Notes under the pieces: model-generated | Told to the model about the DNA's origin: nothing | Database searches by the model: none | What the model saw: only the letters and a program-made list of their open reading frames with translations | Position numbers and translations under genes: made by a program | Part shown: positions 29,244 through 37,172 of the stretch, piece by piece | Position numbering within the stretch: position 1 is the stretch's first letter | How the letters are laid out: every line of letters begins with the position of its first letter | DNA from: Actinomycetales bacterium | GTDB taxonomy: Bacteria > Actinomycetota > Actinomycetes > Actinomycetales > Microbacteriaceae | Direction of reading: 5' to 3' | Assembly (NCBI GenBank): GCA_015655415.1 | Contig: JAATFB010000021.1 | Span: forward strand, 1 to 64,000 | Length of the DNA stretch: 64,000 bases

Positions 29244-30869
29244 ATGCTGCTTCCCCGACCGACGTCGCTCACCATCGGTGAGGGCGTGTTCGAGCTCACC
29301 CGCACCGCCCGCATCGCCGCACCCGGAGAGCTCTTCGGAGCGGCGGCCTGGCTGCAGGGCGCGCTTCGTCCGGCCACCGGTTTCCCGCTCGAGAGCGGGT
29401 CGGATGGCGTCATCGCGCTGGAGTGGAACCCGCAGCTCCCGGCTGAGGGCTACACGCTCGACGTCGAGCCGGGGGGCGTGCGCATCGCCGGCGGTGGGCC
29501 GGCGGGCGTGTTCTACGGATGCCAGTCGCTTCTCCAGCTGTTCCCTCCCGAGATCTACCGGAGGGGCCGCGTGGTCGGCGTGCCCTGGACGCTGCCCGTG
29601 GTGAGCATCCAGGACGCTCCGCGCTTCGGCTGGCGCGGCGTCATGCTCGACGTGGCCCGGCACTTCATGCCGAAGCACGATCTGCTGCGGTTCATCGACC
29701 TGATGGCGATGCACCGGCTGAACACGCTGCATCTGCACCTCACCGACGACCAGGGCTGGCGTGTGGAGATCGCCAGATATCCGAGGCTGACCGAGGTCGG
29801 CTCGTGGCGCAGGGAGAGCCAGCTGGGCGCGGCGTCCTATTCCCGCGGCGACTCTCGCCCGCACGGCGGCTTCTACACCCAGGACGACCTGCGGGAGATC
29901 GTGGGGTACGCCATGGACCGGGCGATCAACGTGGTGCCGGAGATCGAGTCGCCGGGCCACACGCAGGCGGCGATCGCCGCGTATCCGGAGCTGGGGCTGG
30001 GAGGCGACGACGAGCCGCTGGGCGTGTGGACCCGCTGGGGCATCGACGACAATGTGATCAACCTCGAGGAGTCGACCGTCGAGTTCTTCACGAACGTGCT
30101 CGACGAGGTGATGGAGATCTTCCCGTCGCCGTTCATCGGCGTGGGCGGCGACGAGTGCCCGAAGAACCGCTGGCGGCTCGACGAGCGCACGCAGCGCCGC
30201 AAGGAGGAGCTCGGGCTGGAGACCGAGGAGGAGCTGCAGGCCTGGTTCATCCGCCGGCTCGACGATCACCTGTACCGGCACGGGCGTCGGCTGTTCGGCT
30301 GGGAGGAGATCCTCGAGGGCGGCCTGGGTAGCTCCGTGAGCGAGGGCGCGACGGTCGCCTCCTGGAGGGGCACGGCCGGCGCGATCGCCGCCGCGCGTGC
30401 GGGGCACGACGTGGTCTCGTGCCCCGACGACCGGGTGTACCTCGACTACCGCCAGTCGGATCGGGCCGACGAGCCGATCCCGGTCGGCACGGTGCTGACC
30501 ATCTCCGACGTGTACCGGTTCGAGCCCGTTCCCCCGGAGCTCACCCCGGAGGAGGCGGGGCACGTGCTCGGCGGCCAGGGCAACATCTGGACCGAGCACA
30601 TGGACTCGCCGCGAACGGTCGACTACTTCGCGTTCCCCCGGCTGTGCGCGCTCGCCGAGGCGCTCTGGCTGGAGGGGGAGCGCGACTACGACGAGTTCAC
30701 GGGACGACTCGACCAGCATCTGGCACGACTGGATGCCCTCGGCGTCGAGTACCGGCGTTCCAGCGGCCCCCTGCCGTGGCAGCAGCGGCCCGGTGTGACC
30801 GGGCGGCCGCTGACACCGCAGCAGCGCGCCGCGTACTTCGAGCCGCTCACGGCGCGGATCGACCGCTAG
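29244..30869 (+). CDS. beta-N-acetylhexosaminidase, glycoside hydrolase family 20
   Basis: This 541-residue protein has an N-terminal alpha/beta GH20b-like domain (to about residue 125) and the catalytic TIM barrel opening with RFGWRGVMLDVARHFMP. The catalytic Asp303-Glu304 pair is in VGGDECPKNRW, and HLHLTDDQGWRVEI and the WEEILEGG region are also typical. It removes terminal GlcNAc or GalNAc by substrate-assisted catalysis. No signal peptide is visible, so cytosolic action is likely. The AGGAGG site overlaps the aldolase stop codon. Confidence 0.93.
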   Translation: MLLPRPTSLTIGEGVFELTRTARIAAPGELFGAAAWLQGALRPATGFPLESGSDGVIALEWNPQLPAEGYTLDVEPGGVRIAGGGPAGVFYGCQSLLQLFPPEIYRRGRVVGVPWTLPVVSIQDAPRFGWRGVMLDVARHFMPKHDLLRFIDLMAMHRLNTLHLHLTDDQGWRVEIARYPRLTEVGSWRRESQLGAASYSRGDSRPHGGFYTQDDLREIVGYAMDRAINVVPEIESPGHTQAAIAAYPELGLGGDDEPLGVWTRWGIDDNVINLEESTVEFFTNVLDEVMEIFPSPFIGVGGDECPKNRWRLDERTQRRKEELGLETEEELQAWFIRRLDDHLYRHGRRLFGWEEILEGGLGSSVSEGATVASWRGTAGAIAAARAGHDVVSCPDDRVYLDYRQSDRADEPIPVGTVLTISDVYRFEPVPPELTPEEAGHVLGGQGNIWTEHMDSPRTVDYFAFPRLCALAEALWLEGERDYDEFTGRLDQHLARLDALGVEYRRSSGPLPWQQRPGVTGRPLTPQQRAAYFEPLTARIDR

Positions 30870-30950
30870 GGCATCCACGCCCGCCCCTCACTGCCCGGCT
30901 CCGCCTCACTGCCCGACCCCCGGCTCAAAACACCCGGCCCCCCGCCACCC

Positions 30951-31054
30951 AAAACAGCAGACCCTGCCCCCCCGCACCCAAAACAGCAGGACGTGACGAG
31001 AACAGGAGAATTGCTGCTGTTCCGGGCGCGAGAGCGCGATCGCTGCTGTTTTCC
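30951..31054. repeat. inverted repeats built on AACAGCAG, possible bidirectional terminator
   Basis: AAAACAGCAG occurs directly at 30951-30960 and 30980-30989. Inverted copies, CTGCTGTT near 31014-31021 and CTGCTGTTTT near 31043-31052, follow. The two pairs can form nested hairpins between the convergent GH20 and SDR genes. Confidence 0.55.
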
Positions 31055-31085
31055 GGCGGGCCGGGACGACGGGAACGGGCGGGGG

Positions 31086-31913
31086 CTACAGGAAGATGTC
31101 GGGGAACAGGTCGCTCTCCGGCACGCCCGGAGAGTACCTCGCGAGATCGGTGATGCCGGCCTCGGCGAGCACGTCCTCCACGATGAGCGACCTGCCGGTG
31201 AGCTCACGCGACGGTCTCGTCAGCACCTCGTATGCGGCATCCGCATAGATCTCTGGCGTCCTGCTCCTCGCCAGGAGCGCCTCGCCGCCGAGGATGTTGC
31301 CGACCGCCGCGGTCTTGATCGTGGTGCGTGGCCACAGCGTGTTCGCGGCGATGCCGTCGCGAGCGAACTCCGCGGCCAGCCCCAGGGTCACCATGCTCAT
31401 GCCGTACTTCGCCAGCGTGTAGCCGATGTGCGCGCCCAGCCACCGGGGGTCCAGGTTGATCGGCGGGCTGAGCGAGAGGATGTGCGGGTTCACCCCGTTC
31501 CGCAGGTGCGGGATCGCGGCGCGAGAGAGCATGAACGTGCCGCGCACGTTCACGTCCTGCATCACGTCGTAGCGCTTCGGCTCCAGCTCGAGCGTGTGCG
31601 AGAGGTTGATGACGCTCGCGTTGTTCACGACGATGTCGATCCCGCCGAATTCCGCGACGGCGGCCTCGACCGCCCTGGCGATGTCCTCGTCGTCGCGCAC
31701 GTCGCCGACGACGGGCAGCGCCCGGCCGCCTGCCGCGCGGATCTCGTCGGCCGCCGTGTGGATCGTGCCGGGCAGGCGCGGGTCCGGGGTGTCCGTCTTG
31801 GCGAGCAGGACCACGTTGGCGCCGTCTCGCGCGGCATGCACCGCGATGGCCAGGCCGATGCCGCGACTGCCGCCGGACATCAGGATGGTGCGGTCCCGAA
31901 GTGTGTCGGTCAT
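31086..31913 (-). CDS. short-chain dehydrogenase/reductase, HSDL2-like
   Basis: This 275-residue NAD(P)-dependent oxidoreductase has the Rossmann glycine motif SGGSRGIG near residue 13, NNAS near 95 and the catalytic YTLAK near 165, in the classical SDR order. The SPPINLDPRW and NTLWPRTTIKTAAV stretches resemble the hydroxysteroid dehydrogenase-like 2 group. The start ATG at 31913 follows a purine-rich GGGAGAGAG. An enoyl-CoA hydratase gene lies upstream on the same strand, suggesting acyl or lipid metabolism, though a hairpin separates the two. Confidence 0.87.
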   Translation of the reverse strand: MTDTLRDRTILMSGGSRGIGLAIAVHAARDGANVVLLAKTDTPDPRLPGTIHTAADEIRAAGGRALPVVGDVRDDEDIARAVEAAVAEFGGIDIVVNNASVINLSHTLELEPKRYDVMQDVNVRGTFMLSRAAIPHLRNGVNPHILSLSPPINLDPRWLGAHIGYTLAKYGMSMVTLGLAAEFARDGIAANTLWPRTTIKTAAVGNILGGEALLARSRTPEIYADAAYEVLTRPSRELTGRSLIVEDVLAEAGITDLARYSPGVPESDLFPDIFL

Positions 31914-31973
31914 CTCTCTCCCGATCTGGTGTGAATGTTGGCGTCCCGGGCGCCGGGGACCTCCGCCCACCCC

Positions 31974-32034
31974 GCCGAGAAGCCGGTTGCGGTGGTCATG
32001 GTGCCGGCAGACGGACGCGTACTGGCTTCTCGGC
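31974..32034 (-). terminator. long-armed inverted repeat between the hydratase and SDR genes
   Basis: GCCGAGAAGCCGGT (31974-31987) pairs with ACTGGCTTCTCGGC (32021-32034), with one weak pair, across a 33-nt loop. It lies downstream of the enoyl-CoA hydratase stop on the minus strand, so it may end that transcript. Confidence 0.5.
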
Positions 32035-32035
32035 C

Positions 32036-32092
32036 GGGGTGGGATATGGGGCGGGGGTGGGACATGCGGCGGGGGTGGGCATGGCGCGGGGG
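32036..32092. repeat. G-rich tandem repeat
   Basis: Three imperfect copies of a 16-18 bp unit share GGGGTGGG followed by ATG-containing spacers, ending at the hydratase stop codon. The run of G tracts could form a quadruplex on the plus strand. Confidence 0.45.
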
Positions 32093-32860
32093 TCAGCGGG
32101 CCGAGCGGGCGGCGAACGCGGCGACGCGGGCGCGGGCGTCCTGGGTCTCGAACGCAGCGCCTATCGTGCGCGCCTCGTCGTCGAGCCCCTCACGGTAGCT
32201 GCGGCCGACGCTGCCGCGCACGAGGCGCTTCGCCTGTCCGTAGGCTGCGGACGCGCCCGAGAGCCAGTGCTGCGCTATGGAACGGGCCCGTTCAGCCAGC
32301 CGGTCATCCGGCACGACCTCGGCCACAAGACCCCACTCGAGGCCTTCGACGGCGGTCAGCGAGCGGTCGGTGAGCAGCAGCTGCAGGGCGCGTCGCACGC
32401 CGACGGCCTGCGGCAGCAGCGTGCTCACGCCGCAGTCGGGCGTGAGGCCGATGTCGGCGTACTTGGAGACGAAGAATGCCGCCTCACCGGCCACCACGTA
32501 GTCCGCGACGAGCATGAACCCGAGGCCGCCTCCGGCGACCGCGCCCTGCACCGCCGCGACGATCGGCTTCGGCACCTCGTCGAAGACCCGATGCCCCTCG
32601 TGGATGACGTCGGCCAGGTGCGCGACGACCGTGCCGTCCCCGCCCTTGGTCGCCATGGCGGCGACGTCCCCGCCCGCGCAGAACGCCGGCCCCGCCGCAT
32701 CGAGCAGCACGGCGCGCACGTCCTCGCGCGCGGCGACCTCACGGGCGATGTCCCGCCAGCGGTACGCGGCGTCCTCGTCGATCGCGTTCAGGCGTTCCGG
32801 ACGGTTCAGCGTGATGCGGGCGAGCCCGTCGGAGACCTCGAGAAGGATGCTCTCGCTCAT
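32093..32860 (-). CDS. enoyl-CoA hydratase/isomerase family protein
   Basis: This 255-residue crotonase-fold protein contains ARITLNRPERLNAID near residue 12, the oxyanion loop GPAFCAGGDVAAMATKGGDG near 60 and VAAVQGAVAGGGLGFMLVAD near 100. In place of the second catalytic Glu of classical hydratases the region reads KYADIGLTPDCG, so its exact activity (hydratase, isomerase or other crotonase chemistry) is unsure. A TAGGTT -10 box ends 8 nt before the ATG. The C-terminus is Ala/Arg-rich. Confidence 0.85.
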   Translation of the reverse strand: MSESILLEVSDGLARITLNRPERLNAIDEDAAYRWRDIAREVAAREDVRAVLLDAAGPAFCAGGDVAAMATKGGDGTVVAHLADVIHEGHRVFDEVPKPIVAAVQGAVAGGGLGFMLVADYVVAGEAAFFVSKYADIGLTPDCGVSTLLPQAVGVRRALQLLLTDRSLTAVEGLEWGLVAEVVPDDRLAERARSIAQHWLSGASAAYGQAKRLVRGSVGRSYREGLDDEARTIGAAFETQDARARVAAFAARSAR

Positions 32861-32868
32861 GGCTCCGC

Positions 32869-32874
32869 AACCTA
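32869..32874 (-). promoter_or_regulatory. -10 box, leaderless promoter of the hydratase gene
   Basis: TAGGTT on the minus strand is followed by 8 nt and the ATG at 32860. Confidence 0.45.
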
Positions 32875-32941
32875 CTCCTGCGCCGCGCGTCGGGCACGTC
32901 GGCTGGACGGTCGGCACAGGCCGCACCGCGGATCGGCCGCG

Positions 32942-32995
32942 GGGGTTGTAGGCATCCGACCGGCCGATGGGGTCGTAGGCATCCGACCGGCCGCA
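32942..32995. repeat. 27-bp tandem direct repeat, two copies
   Basis: Two adjacent units share GTAGGCATCCGACCGGCCG and differ at a few positions. They lie in the divergent promoter region between the hydratase and GH3 genes. Confidence 0.7.
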
Positions 32996-33026
32996 CGAGC
33001 GGTTTGCGGCCGCGTCGCCCGTGGGT

Positions 33027-33032
33027 TTTACT
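33027..33032 (+). promoter_or_regulatory. -10-like box before the GH3 gene
   Basis: TTTACT is followed by 7 nt and ATG 33040, again the leaderless spacing, although the first two bases are a weaker match. Confidence 0.35.
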
Positions 33033-33039
33033 GACGAGC

Positions 33040-34650
33040 ATGGCCAAGCCCGACGCGCCTGGGGGCGCCGCGTCCACCGACCCCGGCGTGCCGGTCGACA
33101 TGCGCGACCCGGATGCCCGGGCGCGGGCGATCGCCGCCACCCTGCTCCCCGGGTTCACCGGGACCCGGCTGCCGGAGACGCTGCGCCAGCGGCTGTCCGA
33201 CGGGCTCGGCGGGGTCTGTCTCTTCGGTGCCAACGTGGACTCGGTCGAGCAGCTGCGCCGTCTCGACGACGAGATCCTGGAGGTGGCGCCGTTCGCGGTC
33301 ATCGCGATCGACGAGGAGGGCGGCGACGTCACGAGGGTGGACCATGCCGACGGGTCGCCGTACCCGGGCGCCGCCCTCCTCGGCCGCCTCGACGACGAGG
33401 CGCTCACCGAGCACGTCGGCCGCGAGGTCGGCCGCGCGCTGCGCCGCGTCGGCTGCACGCTCGACCTGGCGCCCGTCGTCGACGTGAACTCCCAGCCGGA
33501 CAACCCGGTGATCGGAGTGCGGAGCTTCGGCGCGGACGCTGCGCTGGTGGCCAGGCACGCGGCGGCGTGGACGCGGGGCATCCGGTCGGCGGGAATCGGG
33601 GCGTGCGCCAAGCACTTCCCCGGCCACGGCGACACCACCGTGGACTCGCACCTCGCCCTGCCGGTCGTCGAGCGCACGCTGCCGCAGCTGCGCGAGCGGG
33701 AACTGCCGCCGTTCGCGGCGGCGATCGCGGCCGGGGCACCGGCGGTCATGACCTCCCACATCGTGCTCCCGCATGTCGACTCGGATCTGCTGGCGACGTT
33801 CTCATCCCGGATCCTGCAGGGCATCCTGCGCGGCGAGCTCGGATTCCGCGGCGTGATCGTCACCGACGCGCTCGACATGAAGGGCGCCAGCGGCGAGCTC
33901 GGCGTCCCGGAGGAGGCGGTCCGTGCGCTGGCTTCCGGGTGCGACCTGCTCTGTCTCGGACAGGCCACGTCGGAACGGCTGATCGACGACATCGTCGGTG
34001 CCGTGGAGGTCGCCATCGACACGGGACGGCTCGCCGCCGAGCGCGTCTCGGACGCGGCCGGCCGGGTGCGGGCGCTCGGTCACGAGCTCGCGAGGCTGCG
34101 CGCCCAGGTTGCCTGGCCGGCCGGGGCCCCATTCGTCGACGACGTCGTGCCCCTCGACCGTCTGCAGAAGGCGTTCGACGTGCGCGAGGGCGCGGTGGAC
34201 GCACTGCGCGCCGCCGGCCCGTTCGCCGTGCTGCGGATCGAGACCGCGGCGAACATCGCGGTGGGGCCGGCGCCGTGGGGGCCGTTCGCACAGGCGGCCG
34301 CAGAGCCGGACGCGCCGGACTCACGCGCGTGGGCCGCGCATCCGCAGCTCGTGCTCTGGGACGCGGATGCCGACGACGGCACGGCCCCGGACCGGGCCGG
34401 CGACCTGATGCGCGCGCTGCCCGCCGACCGCGCCGTGGTCGTGATCGGCAGGGCCCTGCATCGGCACCCGTTCGCGCGTCGCGTCGTCGACGGGCTGCGC
34501 GCGGAGCGCACCACGCTGGTCGTCGACATGGGCTGGCCCTCCGATGACCGCCGCTACGCCGACGTGGCGACCTTCGGGGCGTCCCGCCTCGTCGGCCGGG
34601 CCCTGATGGCGTTGCTGGAGCCCGCGGGCGAGCCGGAACGTCCCCGCTGA
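33040..34650 (+). CDS. glycoside hydrolase family 3, NagZ-like beta-N-acetylhexosaminidase
   Basis: This 536-residue protein has the GH3 barrel with features of the N-acetylglucosaminidase branch: IAIDEEGGDVTR near 95, the KHFPGHGDTTVDSH loop (Lys191, His192, Asp202, His204) whose His acts as general acid/base, and the nucleophile Asp276 in VTDALDMKG. An additional C-terminal domain of about 170 residues follows. It probably removes GlcNAc from muropeptides or glycans. No signal peptide is seen. nagB lies 129 bp downstream, consistent with GlcNAc use. Confidence 0.9.
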   Translation: MAKPDAPGGAASTDPGVPVDMRDPDARARAIAATLLPGFTGTRLPETLRQRLSDGLGGVCLFGANVDSVEQLRRLDDEILEVAPFAVIAIDEEGGDVTRVDHADGSPYPGAALLGRLDDEALTEHVGREVGRALRRVGCTLDLAPVVDVNSQPDNPVIGVRSFGADAALVARHAAAWTRGIRSAGIGACAKHFPGHGDTTVDSHLALPVVERTLPQLRERELPPFAAAIAAGAPAVMTSHIVLPHVDSDLLATFSSRILQGILRGELGFRGVIVTDALDMKGASGELGVPEEAVRALASGCDLLCLGQATSERLIDDIVGAVEVAIDTGRLAAERVSDAAGRVRALGHELARLRAQVAWPAGAPFVDDVVPLDRLQKAFDVREGAVDALRAAGPFAVLRIETAANIAVGPAPWGPFAQAAAEPDAPDSRAWAAHPQLVLWDADADDGTAPDRAGDLMRALPADRAVVVIGRALHRHPFARRVVDGLRAERTTLVVDMGWPSDDRRYADVATFGASRLVGRALMALLEPAGEPERPR

Positions 34651-34715
34651 GACGCCGAACGTGGCCCTCGTGTCGTGGACGCCGCACGGGACGGCAACGC
34701 CGGGGCGCGGGTCGC

Positions 34716-34721
34716 TACGGT
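34716..34721 (+). promoter_or_regulatory. -10 box of nagB
   Basis: TACGGT predicts a start near 34728, about 52 nt before the GTG at 34780, with a GGAGGG ribosome site in between. Confidence 0.45.
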
Positions 34722-34779
34722 GGTACCGGCCGCCTGACTCGGCGAGACTGGACCGGACGAGAGCTTCTGGAGGGCATCC

Positions 34780-35559
34780 GTGGAAGTCGTGATCAAGCAG
34801 ACCGCCGACGAGGTGGGCGTGCTGGCCGCCGATCTGATCGAGCGCGTGGTCGAGTCCAAGCCGCGCGCGGTGATCGGCCTGGCCACCGGCTCCTCGCCGC
34901 TGGCGATCTACGCCAGCCTGGCGCACCGGGTGGCCGCGGGAACGCTCGACTTCACGGGCGTGCGCGGGTTCGCTCTCGACGAGTACGTGGGCATCCCCGA
35001 GGAGCATCCGCAGAGCTACGCGTCGGTGATCCGCACCGAGGTCGTGGAGCCGTTGCGCATGGACCCGGCCCTGGTGCGGGTGCCCGACGGCCGTGGGGTC
35101 GACATCGAGGTCGCGTGTCGCGACTACGAGCAGGCGATCTCGGATGCCGGCGGCATCGACGTGCAGATCCTCGGCATCGGCGCCAACGGCCACATCGGCT
35201 TCAACGAGCCGACGTCGTCGTTCCGCTCGCGCACCCGCATCAAGACGCTCGCCCCGAAGACGCGGGCCGACAACGCGCGGTTCTTCGACTCTCCGGGGGA
35301 CGTTCCGACGCACTGCGTGACGCAGGGCCTGGGCACGATCATGGAGGCTCGCCGACTGGTGCTCGTCGCCCAGGGCGAGGGCAAGGCGGATGCCGTGGCC
35401 GCGGCCGTGGAGGGTCCCGTTGCGAGCGTCTGCCCGGCCTCGATCCTGCAGTTCCACGAGCACGTGACGGTGATCGTGGACGAGGCCGCGGCGAGCGGGC
35501 TGCGCCTTGCGGACTACTACAGGTACACCTACGACAACAAGCCGGCCTGGCAGCTGTAG
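34780..35559 (+). CDS. nagB: glucosamine-6-phosphate deaminase
   Basis: This 259-residue protein matches NagB over its length: LATGSSPLAIYASL near residue 32, FALDEYVGI near 65 with the catalytic Asp, GIGANGHIGFNEP near 130 with the ring-opening His, and VTQGLGTIMEARRLVLVAQG. It converts GlcN-6-P to fructose-6-P and ammonia in the cytosol. GTG 34780 follows GGAGGG. It converges on nagA, which makes its substrate. The two share a long hairpin at their junction. Confidence 0.96.
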   Translation: MEVVIKQTADEVGVLAADLIERVVESKPRAVIGLATGSSPLAIYASLAHRVAAGTLDFTGVRGFALDEYVGIPEEHPQSYASVIRTEVVEPLRMDPALVRVPDGRGVDIEVACRDYEQAISDAGGIDVQILGIGANGHIGFNEPTSSFRSRTRIKTLAPKTRADNARFFDSPGDVPTHCVTQGLGTIMEARRLVLVAQGEGKADAVAAAVEGPVASVCPASILQFHEHVTVIVDEAAASGLRLADYYRYTYDNKPAWQL

Positions 35560-35560
35560 C

Positions 35561-35619
35561 CGGTGTGGGCGGCCGGACCGGCCACGATCAGGCGATCCGT
35601 TCGCCGGCCGCCCACACCG
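35561..35619. terminator. bidirectional terminator between nagB and nagA
   Basis: Perfect 16-bp arms CGGTGTGGGCGGCCGG (35561-35576) and CCGGCCGCCCACACCG (35604-35619) flank a 27-nt loop. The left arm follows the nagB stop. The right arm is inside the last codons of nagA. Confidence 0.6.
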
Positions 35620-36757
35620 TGTGCACGTCCCATCCGTGGTCGAGCAGCACGGCGTCGGCGAGGTATCCGGCGGCGAGACGGCCGAGCTCGTGCTCGCGCC
35701 CCAGCACGCGCGCCGGTGTCAGCGTGAGCGCCTCGACCGCGGCCGTTGGAGTCACCCGGGCGCGGTCGATCGCGACCTTCAGCGCGACGTCCTGCGTCAG
35801 CGTCGAACCGGCGATGCGCGTCGTGCCGGAGAGCATCGCCTGGCCGCCGGCGACGGTGACGTTCAGCGACCCGAGCCGGTAGTCGCCGTCGGCTGCTCCG
35901 GCCGCCGCCATCGAGTCCGTGACCAGCGCGATGCGGTGCGGCGCCTGCACGAAGGCGATGCGGGCGACGTCGGGATGCACGTGGAACCCGTCCAGGATGA
36001 GCTCCAGCGCGACCCGGTCGTCGTCGAACGCGGCGACGACGGGGCCGGGGGCCCGGTGGTGGATGCCTGGCATGGCGTTGAACGCGTGGGTCAGCAGCCG
36101 CGCGCCGCGATCGAAGCCCTCCCTGGCCTGCTCCTGGGTGGCACCGGTGTGCCCCACCGCGACGATCACGCCGGCCGCGACGAGGACGTCGATGGCCTCC
36201 AGCGCCCCTGGCAGCTCCGGTGCGATCGTGATCTGCCGCAGCGTCCCGCGTGCCGCCGCGATCAGCTGCTCGACGGCCTCGGGATCATCCGGCGTGCGGA
36301 GGAAGTCCGGATTGTGGGCGCCCCGGTGATCAGGGGCGAGGAAGGGGCCCTCCAGGTGCGATCCCAGCACGAGCGGGTCGGACTCCATGAGATCGGCGAT
36401 GTCCTCGAGACTCTCGCGCAGCTCCGCGAGCGGGTTGGCGACCAGGCTCAGCACCGAGCGTGTGGTGCCGTGCGCCCGATGGGTCTGCAGTGCGGCCGCC
36501 ATCTCGTCGGGATCGCCCTCGTAGGCGTGGCCGCCGGCACCGTGCGAGTGCAGGTCGATGAAGCCGGGCGTGATCCACCTGCCGCCCGCGTCCGTCACCT
36601 CGGCGTCGCCGGCGTAGGCCCGCCAACCAGCCCCGGTGCCGGTCGCGACGATGCGCTCGCCCTCGCTCGCCAGCCAGAAGTCGTCGGCCTGGCCGTCGGC
36701 GTCCAGCTTGCGAGCGCCGTGGACGACGTGTGCGCGGCGGCCTCCCGTCACGGTCAC
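35588..36757 (-). CDS. nagA: N-acetylglucosamine-6-phosphate deacetylase
   Basis: This 389-residue amidohydrolase contains ITPGFIDLHSHGAGGHAYEG near residue 50 with the HxH metal pair, SHLEGPFLAPDHRGAHNP with the metal-binding Glu near 130, THAFNAMPGIHHR near 225 and the catalytic Asp in LVTDSMAAAG near 275. It deacetylates GlcNAc-6-P for NagB. The GTG start overlaps the stop of the upstream DUF2568 gene (GTGA), so translation is coupled. Confidence 0.93.
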   Translation of the reverse strand: MTVTGGRRAHVVHGARKLDADGQADDFWLASEGERIVATGTGAGWRAYAGDAEVTDAGGRWITPGFIDLHSHGAGGHAYEGDPDEMAAALQTHRAHGTTRSVLSLVANPLAELRESLEDIADLMESDPLVLGSHLEGPFLAPDHRGAHNPDFLRTPDDPEAVEQLIAAARGTLRQITIAPELPGALEAIDVLVAAGVIVAVGHTGATQEQAREGFDRGARLLTHAFNAMPGIHHRAPGPVVAAFDDDRVALELILDGFHVHPDVARIAFVQAPHRIALVTDSMAAAGAADGDYRLGSLNVTVAGGQAMLSGTTRIAGSTLTQDVALKVAIDRARVTPTAAVEALTLTPARVLGREHELGRLAAGYLADAVLLDHGWDVHTVWAAGERIA

Positions 36758-37131
36758 TCCAGCTCCCTGCGCCCGTTGACGACGCCGCTGACCAGCGCGA
36801 CCAGGGCGAAGACGACGGCCACGACCGGCTGCCCCAGATCCCACCACGCGAACGCGGCGGCCGTCATGACGATGATCTCGACGATCGCCTTGCCGAACGT
36901 GTCGATGCGCACGACGGCCCGCGGCGAGCGGAAGACCGCCCACAGCAGGATGGCGAGCAGGGGCGCCGCGATGCCGATCACGATGTTCCACGGCAGCGGC
37001 CACGCGATGAACCCCCACACCGCCAGGCTCACGAACGCGAACAGCTCGACGACGAACCGCAGCACCTCCCAGATGCCGACCTGCTGTCGGTCGATCGGGG
37101 TACCGGGGTGCTGGGTGGTCTGGGCGGGCAT
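36754..37131 (-). CDS. DUF2568 (YrdB-like) membrane protein
   Basis: This 125-residue protein has four hydrophobic segments, including VLRFVVELFAFVSLAVWGFI and NIVIGIAAPLLAILLWAVF with the FRSPRAVVRI loop typical of DUF2568. It is an integral membrane protein of unknown role. It overlaps the nagA start by 4 bp, so it is part of the nagA transcript. A TACGAT -10 box lies 7 nt before ATG 37131. A second in-frame ATG 9 bp upstream (37140) would overlap that box and is less likely. Confidence 0.82.
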   Translation of the reverse strand: MPAQTTQHPGTPIDRQQVGIWEVLRFVVELFAFVSLAVWGFIAWPLPWNIVIGIAAPLLAILLWAVFRSPRAVVRIDTFGKAIVEIIVMTAAAFAWWDLGQPVVAVVFALVALVSGVVNGRRELE

Positions 37132-37138
37132 CCCCCTC

Positions 37139-37144
37139 ATCGTA
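37139..37144 (-). promoter_or_regulatory. -10 box, leaderless promoter of DUF2568-nagA
   Basis: TACGAT on the minus strand is followed by 7 nt and the ATG at 37131. It would drive both this gene and nagA. Confidence 0.5.
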
Positions 37145-37172
37145 GTGGGAGTCGGCGGGAGCCTGCCCGCGG

